Part shown: positions 52,333 through 64,000 of the stretch, piece after piece | How positions within the stretch are numbered: position 1 is the first letter of the stretch | Layout: every line of letters begins with the position of its first letter | NCBI GenBank assembly: GCA_963971535.1 | Contig: OZ020589.1 | Span: forward strand, 51,126,734 to 51,190,733 | DNA: 64,000 bases | DNA from: Notolepis coatsorum | Lineage: Eukaryota > Chordata > Actinopteri > Aulopiformes > Paralepididae | Reading direction: 5' to 3' | Translations under genes and position numbers: made by a program | Notes under the pieces: model-generated | The model's input: the letters and a program-made list of their open reading frames with translations, nothing else | Told to the model about the DNA's origin: nothing | Databases searched by the model: none

Positions 52333-53731
52333 TGTTGTGAAGGATCAGATTAAACCGAATATATATATTTATTTATGGATATATATTTAATAGTATTTGT
52401 ATATCGTTTGATATCCCCTGTATATTCCTTGTACAATATACACTGAATATCCCTTTAGTCTACTAACAGCCCATAATAGTTTCATTCTACCATTGGACGA
52501 GAACCTGGCGCCAGCAGCCAAGCCCCTTGGTTCAAGTTCAATCGTGCCGACGAACATGTCGTTACAAGCCCGGTTCCGCGTAGGAATACGTCTGGCGAAA
52601 TACGAATGGTACTATTTGTTCACAGCGCATATATATATATGGCGCAAGTAAAGTAGAACTTTCTTTTAGTCCATTAGTCCTTTACCCTCCAACCTAGTAA
52701 CAGACGTGAAGCCTCACCCACGACGCACGTGTGGTGCAGTATGGCCTACTTGGCCTCAGAATAGGCATTGAGACATCGTGTGGATTAATAGTTGAATTGT
52801 CATAGTTTGGCACTATACCGTCGAGTGGGACGTATTTCTATTAAGTTAATAATAGTCTATTATGTATGGTGCATCGTTCGGTTAGAGTTATAAAGTGAGC
52901 AGTACCCCCATCGTTCCTGACGTTATCTGGAGTCTTAACCAGGCTGGGCAGACCACGTGTGGTGCTTGCATCCGAGGAGCTCCGGGCCAGGACGAGTGGA
53001 CCTGTACATTGGATTACTTCACCCGGACGACGGCGAGCCTTCCACGGCTTGGATTATCTACATGCTTTGGGTGCTTTGATTATGCCATGGATAACGGCCA
53101 ACACTGCTGAGTGTTGGAACTACCCCCCCGAGAGGAGTCCAGGTGAGACGGCGCTCTACCCCGAGTGAGGTCGCCTCACGTCTCTTCGTTGTGGACCGGC
53201 AGCTACCGTCCACCAGAGGGCCCAGCTGTATTCATCTGCGGACCGAGGTTCTGTGGGCACCGTGTTCAGCACTCTGAATTCTCCCAAGAAATCGTCAGCC
53301 AGATGGGATACCGCCAGCGGCTCTCCTAACCCCCCCCCCCCCTACTGTCTTACAACCAGCAGGACCCCCCTTTAGTGTATCCAGCTATAATCATTTAAGT
53401 ACCATCGCTATAGTTCCCTAAAGAACCAGGTTGTATACTTGCTCCCTGCGTAACCAGAGATTGGACATTCAATGTTGATTTACCTACGAATACTCATTTG
53501 CCTTACAAGTGCATTTCAAATCATAAATGTCATTAAGTGAACGTTGTATATACCCTTTGCTATATAAAATATTCGATTTATACATTTGTGTGGACTTCGT
53601 TTCATCAGGTGGGAAAGTGTTCATCATATCTATATCATGTACTGGATGGCCAGAAGTTAAAGTACAAGCGGTAGTGGTTTAATGATACCATACTCATCAA
53701 TACAGTCAGGGAATTGTACCCCTCAGTTACA
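52333..53731 (+). mobile_element. Solo LTR 3 (1399 bp), homologous to solo LTR 1
   Basis: Begins TGTTGTGAAGGATCAGATTA and ends CCCCTCAGTTACA; a perfect 5 bp target duplication GTAAT flanks it (52328-52332 and 53732-53736). It aligns with 34327-35841 over most of its length, without the SINE. Short frames inside it show no known domain. No internal region is present. Confidence 0.9.
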
Positions 53732-54458
53732 GTAATAGTGTATAATAGTGTAATAGTGTGCTAGTGTAATAGTGTAATAGTGTGTAATAGTGTGTAATAG
53801 TGTAATAGTGTGTAATTGTGTAATAGTGTAATAGTGTGTAATATTATAATAGTGTAATAGTGTGCTAGTGTAATAGTGTAATAGTGTGTAATAGTGTGTA
53901 ATAGTGTAATAGTGTATTAGTGTGTAATAGTGTAATAGTGTAATAGTGTGTAATAGTGTGATAGTGTGTAATAGTGTAATAGTGTAATAGCGTAATAGTG
54001 TGCTAGTGTAATCGTGTGTAATAGTGTGTAATAGTTTGTAATAGTGTAATAGTGTAATAGTGTGTAATAGTGTGTAATAGTGTAATAGTGTGCTAGTGTA
54101 ATAGTGTAATAGTGTGTAATAGTGTAATAGTGTGTAATAGTGTAATAGTGTAATAGTGTGTAATAGTGTGTAATAGTGTGCTAGTGTAATAGTGTAATAG
54201 TGTGCTAGTGTGTAATAATGTAATAGTGTAATAGTGTGTAATAGTGTAATAGTGTAATCGTGTGTAATAGTGTGTAATAGTGTAATAGTGTGCTAGTGTA
54301 ATAGTGTAATAGTGTGTAATAGTGTAATAGTGTAATAGTGTGTAATAGTGTAATAGTGTGTAATGGTGTAATAGTGTAATTTTGTGTAATAGTGTGTAAT
54401 AGTGTAATAGTGTAATAGTGTGTAATAGTGTAATAGTGTAATAGTGTGTAATAGTGTA
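53732..54458. repeat. TAATAGTG satellite, duplicated block
   Basis: The order of rare variants copies that of about 50940-51700 in the same orientation (ATCGTG at 54011, GTATTAG at 53914, both offset by 2786 bases; later markers drift by tens of bases). Confidence 0.88.
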
Positions 54459-54461
54459 ATA

Positions 54462-55273
54462 TACACTATTACACTATTACACACTATTACACTATTACAC
54501 TATTACACTATTACAATATTACACTACACAATATTACACTATTACACTATTACACACTATTACACTAGCACACTATTACACTATTACACACTATTACACT
54601 ATTACACACTAGCACACTATTACACTATTACACTATTACACTAGCACACTATTACACTATTACACACTATTACACACTATTACACTATTACACTAGCACA
54701 CTATTACACTATTACACACTATTACACTATTACACACTATTACACTATTACACTATTACACACTATTACACTATTACACACTATCACACTATTACACTAT
54801 TACACACTATTACACTATTACACTATTACATAAAATTACACTATCACACTATTACACACTATTACACTATTACACACTATTACACTATTACACTATTACA
54901 CACTATTACACTATTACACTATTACACACCATTACACTATTACACTAGCACACTATTACACTATTACACACTATTACACTACTACATTATTACACTATTA
55001 CACACTATTACACTATTACACACTATTACACTATTACACACTAGCACACTATTACACTATTACACTAGCACACTATTACACACTATTACACACTATTACA
55101 CTATTACACTAGCACACTATTACACTATTACACACTATTACACACTATTACACTATTACACGATTACACACTATTACACTATTACACACTATTACACTAT
55201 TACACACTATTACAGTATTACAGTATTACACTATTACACACTATTACACTATTACACACTATTACACTATTAC
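54462..55273. repeat. Inverted TAATAGTG satellite, right arm
   Basis: Reverse complement of the left-arm satellite (CACTATTACAC units with CTAGCACAC variants), beginning abruptly at the palindrome centre AGTGTA-ATA-TACACT. Confidence 0.96.
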
Positions 55274-55317
55274 ACAAAATGTGCACATTTTAGTTTTTCA
55301 TTTGAGGTATTTTGTGG

Positions 55318-56206
55318 TACTTTGTGGTATATTTCCAGGCACTTTGGGGTATTTTGGGATATGTTGGGGTACTTTGGGGTATTTTGGGGTACTGTGGGGT
55401 ATTTTGGGGTATACTTTGGGGTATTTTGGGGTATACGTTGTGGTCTTTAGGGGTATACTTTGGGGTATTTTGGGGTACTTTGGGGGTATTTTGGGGTACT
55501 TTGGGGTATTTTCTGGTATTTTGGGGTATACTTTGGGGTACTTTGGGGTATTTTGGGGTATTCTAGGGTACATTGGGGTAATTTGGGGTATTTTCTGGTA
55601 CTTTGGGGTATACTTTGGGGTATTTTAGGGTATTTTGGGGTATTTTGGGGTATTTTCTGGTATTTTCTGGTACTTTGGGGTATACTTTGGGGTATTTTAG
55701 GGTATCTTGGGGTATTTTGGGGTACTTTGGGGTATTTTCTGGTATTTTGGGGTATACTTTGGGGGTATTTTGGGGTATTTTCTGGTACTTTGGGGTATAC
55801 TTTGGGGTATTTCAGGGTATTTTGGGGTATTTTGGGGTACTTTGGGGTATTTTGGGGGATTTTCTGGTATTTTGGGGTATTTTGGGGTACTTTGGGGTAT
55901 TTTGGGGTATTTTAGGGTACTTTGGGGTATTTTGGGGTATTTTCTGGTACTTTGGGGTATACTTTGGGGTATTTTGGGGTACTTTGGGGTATTTTGGGGT
56001 ATTTTAGGGTACTTTGGGGTATTTTGGGGTATACTTTGGGGTATTTTGGGGTACTTTGGGGTACTTTGGGGGTCTTTTGGTGTATACTTTGGGGTATTTT
56101 GGGGTACTTTGGGGTATTTTGGGGTATACTTTGGGGTATTTTGGGGTATACTTTGGGGTATTTTGGGGTACTTTAGGGTATTTTCTGGTACTTTGGGGTG
56201 ATTAGT
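55318..56206. repeat. GGGGTATTTT minisatellite, right arm
   Basis: Inverted counterpart of 49214-50190. Its + strand carries dozens of GGGG runs spaced 6-8 bases apart. The open frames (GYFGVLWGIL) are repeat translations. Confidence 0.96.
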
Positions 56207-56217
56207 AGGACCCCTTA

Positions 56218-57239
56218 AGGGTTAATTATAATAGGCTAAGCCCCCCTTCTCACCCCCACCCAACTCTGAAAAGTTGAGATCAAATTAAATAGCAGGTGTA
56301 AAATGAAGGTGGTAGCTGGCAGTCGGTTGCAGCCTGTGCAAGAAGATTCAAAAGGATTCCTTGAATAAGCAATAAAGAGTGTAATAGTAGCCACTATTCT
56401 CTGAGCACCGCTGGGACCTGGATGGATGAGGTGGCGAGGTGTGGACGGGGCTAATAAGGTCAGTGGTCGTGCTTAACAGTTTTCTCTCTGTGATTCAGTC
56501 ATCCATTCAGTCTATCCATTCACTTGAAATCTGTAATTAATGCTTGTCGTTCTGAATGATTGATTCATACATTATTCTAACAAGTTGAACTGCTTTGTCT
56601 CTCCATTGCTGGAGTTCACCCCTGAGCAGATGTAGGGTAAGATGAGGATGATATTGTTGTTACAGTTGTCAGAGTTGCAGAGGCCAGGTTTGTTGTGATA
56701 ATGGTCTACATGGAAATGCATTAGTGTTGGAGAAATGTTAATACAACAGATAGTAATTGTAGAGTATTGTATGTGTTTTCAGATAAGGGATGTGGCTATT
56801 TCCAATACTATCACGTTGGAAAGAAAAAGGAGAAGAAAAAAAGCACAATATTCATGTAAAGATACAATCACTTTCAGCCTATTTTTCGTATAAATTATTA
56901 TCAGGGATCTGAGATGTGACTTCAGGAACGCTGCATGCTGAGACATTGATCTGTCACTGAACGGAAATGACTGTCCGTTTGTTTATTTTTAAATTAGAAC
57001 CTAACATAATTATGCCTTCATGGAAACCATCCACTAGTTCCAAAGGTTCACCCTCTCCGAACCTTTCTGTCTGTCAGCGACATTTCCACTAAGGACAGGG
57101 GGGACATGTCCCCCTCACTTTTCAAAATCTTGTTTTTGTCACTCTCACTTTTTACAGTCCGAAAACTAACATTATATATAACGTTAATTAATATGCAAGA
57201 CTTTTTCTGTGATGTGTGCATTTGTGCAATGACATGTCG
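56218..57239. other. No recognised feature
   Basis: Unique-looking sequence between the inverted repeat and a LINE; no exon or element seen. Confidence 0.5.
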
Positions 57240-58718
57240 AGAGGAGTATGGCTAAGAGGCAGGGGAACTATGTGAGAATGCTGTTCATTGACTACAGCTC
57301 AGCATTCAATACCATAGTCCCCTCCAAACTCATAGCCAAGCTCAGGGACCTGGGCTTGAACTATGACCTCTGCCAGTGGGTCTTGGACTTCCTGACGGGC
57401 AGACACCAGGTGGTAAGAGCAGGCAACTGCACCTCCTCATCCATCACGCTCAACATAGGGGCCCCCCAGGGCTGTGTTCTGAGCCCCCTCCTCTACTCCC
57501 TGTACACACATGACTGCGTGGCACAGCGGAACAACAACACAATCATCAAATTTGCTGATGACACAGTAGTGGTGGGCCTGATCTCTGCCAACGACGAGAG
57601 GGCCTACCTGGAAGAGGTAGAGAATCTGTCACAGTGGTGTCAGGAGAACTGCCTCTCCCTGAATGCCAGCAAAACAAAAGAGATGATTGTGGACTTCAGG
57701 AGGTCGGGGGTCAAGGACTACAGCCCCCTCAGCATCGACGGGGCACCGGTTGAGAGAATGAACAGTTTCAAGTACCTCGGAGCCCACATATCCGAGGACT
57801 TGACATGGACCACACACATTGACAGTGTTGTGAAGAAGGCACGACAACGCCTCTACTTCCTCAGGCGCCTAAGGAAGTTCCAAGTCAGTCAGAAGATCCT
57901 TAGGAACTTCTACTCATGTACAATCGAGAGCATCCTGACTGGCAACATCACCTCCTGGTTTGGGAATAGCACTGCACAAGACCGTAGCAGACTACAAAGA
58001 GTGACACGTTCAGCCGAACGCACAATTTGAGGGGGGCTTCCCACCCTCCAGAACATTTACAACAAGCGGTGCAGGGGGAACGCTAAGAGAATCATCAAGG
58101 ACTCCAGCCACCCGAACAACTGCCTCTTTGAACTGCTGCGGTCAGGTAAGCGATACCGGAGTCTTAAGGCGAGCACAGAAAGACTCAGAAGGAGCTTCTA
58201 TCCCCAGGCCATCAGGCTGCTCAACGAACAATAAACACTATGCAGCAACCATCAAATGCACACAGCACACACATCCACACGCACACACTCACTTTAAATG
58301 GGCAACTCACTGCAGCACCCACTTTACACACTTTAGAACACCTAAACACACTTTACACTTTATATTTATTAAAGGATTTGCACTACAACTCGCACACCTT
58401 ACTGTAAATTGTACCTAAATTGTACCTCATCCCATTTCTGCTCTGCACTATATAGTATTGTATATTAGTACATTGCATAGTATATTGTATATTGTATGGT
58501 AACTCAGTTACTTCTATTCTGCATCGAACATTGTACATACTGTATGTCTATACTGAACACTGTGACCTCTATTTTTACTTCTATTTTACATGCTATACTA
58601 TTTTATTTCATACTATCTTGTCTAACACAGTCTCTGGAGCGAAACAGTAAGAAGCATTTTGTATAAAAGTATTCTGTACTTCTGTATGACAACTATTAAA
58701 GAAACTTGAATGAAAAAA
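57240..58718 (+). pseudogene. CR1/Rex1-like LINE, reverse transcriptase with a premature stop
   Basis: From 57248 it encodes [40 protein letters not shown], the catalytic [10 protein letters not shown], then the same C-terminal region as the copy at 3591-4668. A TGA at 58028-58030 replaces a Gly codon present in that copy; the frame then continues to LLNEQ near 58230. The 3' UTR ends CTATTAAAGAAACTTGAATG. Endonuclease and the start of the reverse transcriptase are missing. Confidence 0.92.
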
Positions 58719-61152
58719 AGTATGGTTAAAATGAAAAATCGTCGTGGGTATGATTTGAGCTTCACACACGTGCGTTCTTCACATGCACGAAAATATTTAT
58801 CGCACTCATATATTTACCATCCCAAATATTGTGTCCACCCCCACTGTTGACAGAATCCGGCTATAGGGCGACAATAATGTGGTCAAGAGGCATGGTTTCT
58901 ATCTTTAGCCTTTAAGCGGCGTGTTTTATTCATTCACATGGTATGAGCAGCAGTACATGAGGTCTCCTCTCACTGAGAGGCTGGGGGGGAAAGAGGTAGA
59001 GTAGGAGGAGACACCTCTATTTATACTCGCCACCTGGTGGTGTTCTTGAGTGGCTCCGCCTAGAGCGCCCTCTAGTGGAAACAGTTATATATGCAGTTAG
59101 ACAGTTACTAACAATCCTACATAGAACCTCTGACTTCAACACTCCCACTTAGGGTTGTATTATCATACTGGATAACTTCTCCGATTTTTTTTACAAAGGA
59201 AATAATATAATCCAAAACATCAACAGAGTATGGCAGTCAATATTTACACATTAAACATGACCCTTGCAAATCCCTTCAATTTTAATTTGGAACAGGTTTC
59301 CTCATAGTGTCTGCTACCCTGTCGTCCGTTGGACAGTAAACCAGTGTCATTCTTTCTTCTCTGATGACAGATCTGATGAGATGATATTTTCTATATCGAC
59401 ATGTTTACTTCTATGTCGACACACTGGGTTCCTAGCCATCACAATGGTTCCCTGTTTGCTCTCATAAACAGCAGTCTTCATATATACACAGTGTCCATCA
59501 TTTTTAAATGATGTTGACAAAACGCCCCTCATCTTCAAAACCACCATATTCGGTATAGAGGATACATTCCAATTACCTATTACATATTAAGCAATATACT
59601 CATAATCTTATCTCCATCACTTCGAGCAGTTCTATATCGTATTAGCTCCGCTCAGCGTCAACTGCACATATCTCACTCCAGTGACATGCACTGAATAAAA
59701 ACTTCACAATGTACCTTTACATACTAACATCCGTCTGGCCACACCCCCATCTGCTACCTACATAAGCAGGGGTGTGGCCACACACTCATCTCCTTCTCAA
59801 AATTCACCACAAGAGAGTGCCTGTATACACCACTTGACGGGGTGTTTAGCTGAAGAAAGGAAAACAGAAGAACAAGGAGATACGTTGATGTTATATCTTT
59901 ATTTTCTCTCTCACTATTTTCGAGAAAATACGGCGATAATGTCTTCGTCACTGGAGTGTCTGGAAGATGATGATCATTCTGACCTCCACCGTTTTTTTCG
60001 TATTCGGGGCTCGCGTCGCTGATCTACTCCCCACCTGCAGTCCTCCTTGCTGCGGCTGGATAGGTATTGAACCTCCGGTTATACAGCTGGACTGTAGGAG
60101 GCACCGGCTGTTTGTGAGACATTGGTTTGCCTCTGGGCTGGGTGAGTAATGTTTTGCTATGCGGGTGCCAGTTGTCTGTTAATGCTATGGGGGTTAGCTG
60201 ACAATTTTACGAAGGCCGGCCCCAGATTGGAGTCCTCTGCTCGGCCTCTTAGGCGGCGGATGGAGGGTCCTGGTCTGACGCCCATGATGGTCAAACTAGT
60301 GGGCCGCGACCGAGATCTGGTTTGAACCCGGGATTCTCTGGACAAGCGGATGCTTCTCTGTCCCGTGTAGGCCCCATCTTTCACATGAATGTGAGAGTAC
60401 ACCCTAAACACGAGGAAATGTGGGTCTGGATCTTCTTTATCGGTAGTTCCATGCTCAAGTCGGCTGCAGCCCGTATGGGAATTGTGCCGACTCCGCTGTA
60501 TGTCTGGTAAATCACTGTTGAAAACTGTGATTGACATTTCTTTTTCTCTTCTCTCTTAGGATGAGGAGGGTTTCAGGTGGCGGCCTGTCTGAAGTGTGGC
60601 TTGTTATGTCGTTGTGTACAGTTCAGGAGATAGCTGCTTAGCTTGCGTGCTAGTTTGTGGCCTACTGTTAGCCAGTCAGCTGTTAGCTGCGGCGCTAGCT
60701 CGTTGTGTTCACTAGGCTAGGAAACGTTAGCTTGTTGCTATCAGTCAGGAGTGGCTGTTAGCTTAATGCTACACTGTTGAACGTTACTGTGAGTATGACA
60801 AGCCTTAAACACTCTGACTACGAGGTCATCTTTGACAGAAGATGTTAGTCGACCCTACACCGGGTGCCATGCCAGCGAGGTCTTCGTCAACATGGAGAAC
60901 GGTGGCTGGGTGTCGCAGCGGACATTACCCTTGTCACCAACGCAGGAGACGCCGGGTTCGACGTCGGTTGTCCCGTTAACCAGTGTTGCAGTCCTCTCAG
61001 CCTGCGCTCAGGGTGGAGGTAGGAGTCCTGACCGGACTTTAAACACTTCTTCTTTCCTTCCCTTCTAAATGTTTTGTAATAACGATGTTTTCCAAAACGT
61101 GTGTTGCTGCAATACATTGAGGATACAACGTGTGTTGTGTGTGAATTGTCTT
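58719..61152. other. Unassigned region
   Basis: A short frame at 60322-60510 (MWVWIFFIGSSMLKSAAARM) faintly recalls SGNH-hydrolase-like modules found in some fish retroelements, but it is too short and degraded to call. GTTAGC-rich sequence lies near 60640-60780. No exon recognised. Confidence 0.4.
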
Positions 61153-61160
61153 GTCACTGG

Positions 61161-62539
61161 CAGGGGTGTAAAGTACTTGAGTAATTGTACTTCGTTACAA
61201 TACTTAAGTACTGTTTTGGGGGATTTGTACTTTACTCAAGTATTATTAGGTTTGTATACTTTGTACTTTTACTCTATTACATTTCAGAGAAAAAAAACAT
61301 ACTTTTTACTCCGTACATTTAAAATGCAGACCTACAAAGTACAAAGTACAAATCTCACAGGTCCAACTATTTTAATTAGTATATTTGAATTGTTTATCTG
61401 GCCGAACTAACGTTAACGTTATTAATCTTGCGACCACAGGTAAACAACCAATCAAATCCCCATCAATGGAAAATGAACCCGCCCATACCCATGCTGATTG
61501 GTCCTTGTGCAACACTAGAAAGTGGGGATCTTTGATTAAACACCTAGCTGCTATCAGAAGAATAGACAGTCAGATCGGCATTATGCTGTGGTTAATATTG
61601 TGATATTATTCAGGGTACTCCAGTATTCTGCCTTTAATATTGTGATATTATTCAGGGTACTCCAGTATTCCGTCTTTAATATTGTGATATTATTCAGGGT
61701 ACTCCAGTATTCTGCCTTTAATATTGTGATATTATTCAGGGTACTCCAGTATGCTGTGGTTAATATTGTGATATTATTCAGGGTACTCCAGTATGCTGTG
61801 GTTAATATTGTGATATTATTCAGGATACACCATTATTCTGTTTTTAATATTGTCATATTATTCAGGATACTACAGTATTCGGTCTTTAATATTGTGATAT
61901 TATTCAGGGTACTCCAGTATGCTGTGGTTAATATTGTGATATTAATCAGGGTACTCCAGTATGCTGTGTTTAATATTGTGATATTATTCAGGATACACTA
62001 TTATTCTGTTTTTAATATTGTCATATTATTCAGGATACTACAGTATTCGGTCTTTAATATTGTGATATTATTCATGCTGTGATGTGAATGCGGTCCATGT
62101 TAGTTTACCTTCAATGGAGAAGTGCATTAAATAATTTTAATGCAAAAATGTTTCCTCTGTTCTTTCATTTCAGCATTGTCTATCGCAGAACACATTCCAT
62201 TGTGGGCAGAGTGTGTGCTTGGTTTCATTCCAGCCTTGCCTAAACACCAGCTGATGATTTCACTAATTGGCTCACCTCTTCAACTAACTCACCTGGTGCA
62301 ATGTATAGTTAAAATAAAAACTTGGCCCACGATGGAATGAGTTTGAGACCCCTGGTCTATCCCTTTAAAAAAAATGTACTTTTACTTTTTAGTACCTAAG
62401 TACATTTAAAAGTAGGACTTTTTGACTTTTACTCAAGTGTGTTTTTAGCCAGATACTTTGACTTTTACTTGAGTCAGATTTTGAGACAGTACCCATACTT
62501 TCACTTAAGTATAATTTCTGGGTACTTTTTACACCCCTG
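61161..62539. mobile_element. Non-autonomous hAT element F (1379 bp)
   Basis: Starts CAGGGGTGTAAAGTACTTGA and ends TACTTTTTACACCCCTG. A perfect 8 bp duplication GTCACTGG flanks it (61153-61160 and 62540-62547). Subterminal CAAGTA/TACTTG and TACTTTTACT motifs repeat on both sides. A 42 bp minisatellite fills the centre. Confidence 0.93.
61588..62075. repeat. 42 bp minisatellite inside hAT element F
   Basis: About 11.5 copies of a unit with TAATATTGTGATATTATTCA and GGGTACTCCAGTATTCTG. It is divisible by 3, so it yields a 164-residue frame (NIVILFRVLQYSVF) that is not a gene. Confidence 0.94.
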
Positions 62540-62547
62540 GTCACTGG

Positions 62548-64000
62548 TATAGTTTATCTCTACATAGAAAATCGGCGTTGTTTTTTACATGTGTAAAAAT
62601 GAACTGGTTAGTTGTGATGAGAACATGTGTGTTCATGTAACGATTGTAACGTGGGTGAACTCACAACTAAGTGGGTTAATTAACCTGCTTAGTGACATGT
62701 GATTGAGGAATAAATCCTTTTCTCAGCCTGTGATGACAATGAACAGCGTGTTCACATATTAACAGGGGTACCTGTTTAACCTGGTCGTATCAAGGGTAAG
62801 GTAGGAGGGGTGACCCCCCCGGTTTTTCCCTGGGGCTTCCCCCCCCTCCTCTCAGACATGTTTGTTTACAATATATTGTGTCACTGTGTTTGTGGGGATA
62901 CGATGTAACCCTCAGCTTAAGCTGCTGGGGTTGTGCTTCTGCTTGAGAAACGATTTTTTTCCCCTAGGGAAAAGGTTGTTTGGTCACTATCATGTGTGCT
63001 TAGCAAGGCCTGTGACCAATACGTAATCGAGGACTTATGTCTCTCTCGTTATGAAAAACGGCGTTCCTCTGTAGTAAGAGTGTACTTTGCCATTTTTTAT
63101 TGTAATGAAGGGTTGTGTGTGTCGTTGAGATCTACAACTGGGTTAGGTTTTGGCCCACAGAAGTACATGTGTAAGTCTGGTACCGGGGCTCTTAAAGGGG
63201 CCCTCTCTGTTCTGTGTTTTTTCCTTAGTAAAAATCAGATAGCAGGTTAGCACATGAGCTATGTGAAGCTGTTAATGCTTCATGTAGCATGCTATGACTG
63301 GTGTCATGGCTCTACATTGTCATTACATCGTAGCAGGGGTGAGGGGTCATAAAGGGGTGAACTGGTAAACCTTTCCTCCCCTTTTCTGATTGGTCAGGGG
63401 TTAAAACCCCCTGTCCTTCAGGGTTCCATGTCACGTTGCTGTTTGGCACGTTACAGGGTAGGGGGGGGGGGTGAGGGAGTTTCCTGGTCCCACGCCCTGA
63501 AAGATTGGGCGTGTGCACCGCAGAAATCCCCCCGCCATAGAGTACGTCAGTCAGCGTGTTTCTATTGGTAAGACTTCCGTGAGCTGTTCAGGTTCCATGT
63601 TATGGATCTGTTTCAGGGAGTTTCAGAGCCTCCTCCTCACGAAGCTCCTCCTCAGGGAGAAGAGCCTTCTGTGAGTTCGGACCCTCCTTCCCAGTGAGGG
63701 AGCCTCCTCAGAGTTTCAGAGCCTCCTCCTCAGATTGTCAAGGTGAGTAGAACTTCAAAAAGGAGTTCTGCTCTATTGTATGTGTATTCGATTCAATTCG
63801 ATTATTGAGTGTGTATTGGTTCAGAGCCTCCTCCTCGGAGAGTCCTAACCCAAGTGTTACATAGCTCAATGTTGCAATATTTCTGTTTAATCTATACAGC
63901 TTTCATGGGAAGTCTCTCTGAGGGTTCCCCGTCCTCTCCTTTTTGGAGTAGGTGGACGGGGTATTGTTTAGGGTTTCCCTGACTCCTCGCCTTATAGGTC
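62548..64000. other. Unassigned right end
   Basis: C/G runs near 62814 and 63463 and repeated GAGCCTCCTCCTC segments at about 63625-63835. No exon or element boundary recognised. Confidence 0.5.

Larger units (their letters stand above)
49207..56217. mobile_element. Foldback-like element: 7 kb inverted repeat with tandem-repeat arms
   Basis: The outer ends GTCCTACTAATCACACCAAA and TTTGGGGTGATTAGTAGGAC are inverted copies with one mismatch. Each arm has three matching parts in order: an ACCCCAAA minisatellite, a unique spacer of about 70 bp, and a TAATAGTG satellite. The arms meet at 54458/54462 with a 3-base spacer. TTAA lies just outside both ends (49207 region and 56215 region), but the offset differs by about three bases, so target duplication is unproven. 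No protein is encoded; all long frames are repeat translations. Confidence 0.8.

Noticed and set aside
49207..56217. Pure assembly artefact from a folded read
   Set aside because: The arms differ in variant order, satellite length and LTR content, and the spacer has diverged, so it is not a mirror of one read. The possibility remains open until long reads are checked.
61588..62082. 164-residue hydrophobic repeat protein
   Set aside because: A 42 bp minisatellite inside a hAT element with a unit length divisible by 3; no host gene features.

Overview
This window is vertebrate, almost certainly teleost, genomic DNA. It carries one protein-coding gene on the + strand: the neuronal nicotinic acetylcholine receptor subunit alpha-6 (chrna6). 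The gene runs from before the left edge to a stop codon at 23201. I recognise no other host gene. The repeats support a fish genome: L2 and CR1/Rex1-type LINE fragments, tRNA-derived fish SINEs, abundant non-autonomous hAT elements and very long (CA)n, (CT)n and (GCGT)n arrays. The extreme microsatellite density recalls gadiform fish such as cod, but that is a guess from repeat style.

Region by region. 1-23201: seven chrna6 coding exons (43-182, 6299-6343, 11000-11109, 11804-12011, 19787-20398, 21828-22097, 23076-23201) give 502 residues of the subunit; only the signal-peptide exon is missing. The sequence normally carried by one large exon is here split in three by two phase-0 introns. Introns are packed with microsatellites and nested transposons. 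Intron 12012-19786 holds an old LINE broken by a 1.4 kb hAT element (itself carrying a SINE) and by a 5 kb LTR element with two LTRs and no pol, which in turn contains another hAT.

23202-49200: 3' flank with no recognised gene, containing minisatellites (36, 62 and 30 bp units), a fish L2 element, a hairpin MITE with a 6 bp target duplication, a solo LTR inserted into an interstitial telomeric (CCCTAA)n tract, a second solo LTR, rearranged LINE fragments, a 318 bp tandem repeat and a hAT element.

49207-56217: the most unusual object, a roughly 7 kb inverted repeat. Each arm is built in the same order from a G4-prone 10/12 bp minisatellite, a unique spacer of about 70 bp, and an 8/10 bp TAATAGTG satellite. 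The arms meet at a centre with a 3-base spacer. A 1.4 kb solo LTR with a perfect 5 bp target duplication sits in the left arm. It resembles the architecture of Drosophila Foldback elements, with inverted repeats made of tandem repeats, and I know no described fish family like it.

56218-64000: a LINE fragment with a premature stop, a hAT element carrying a 42 bp minisatellite, and unassigned sequence. All transposable elements seen lack intact coding capacity. The one functional system visible is the acetylcholine-gated channel subunit; the rest is the repeat history of its introns and 3' flank.
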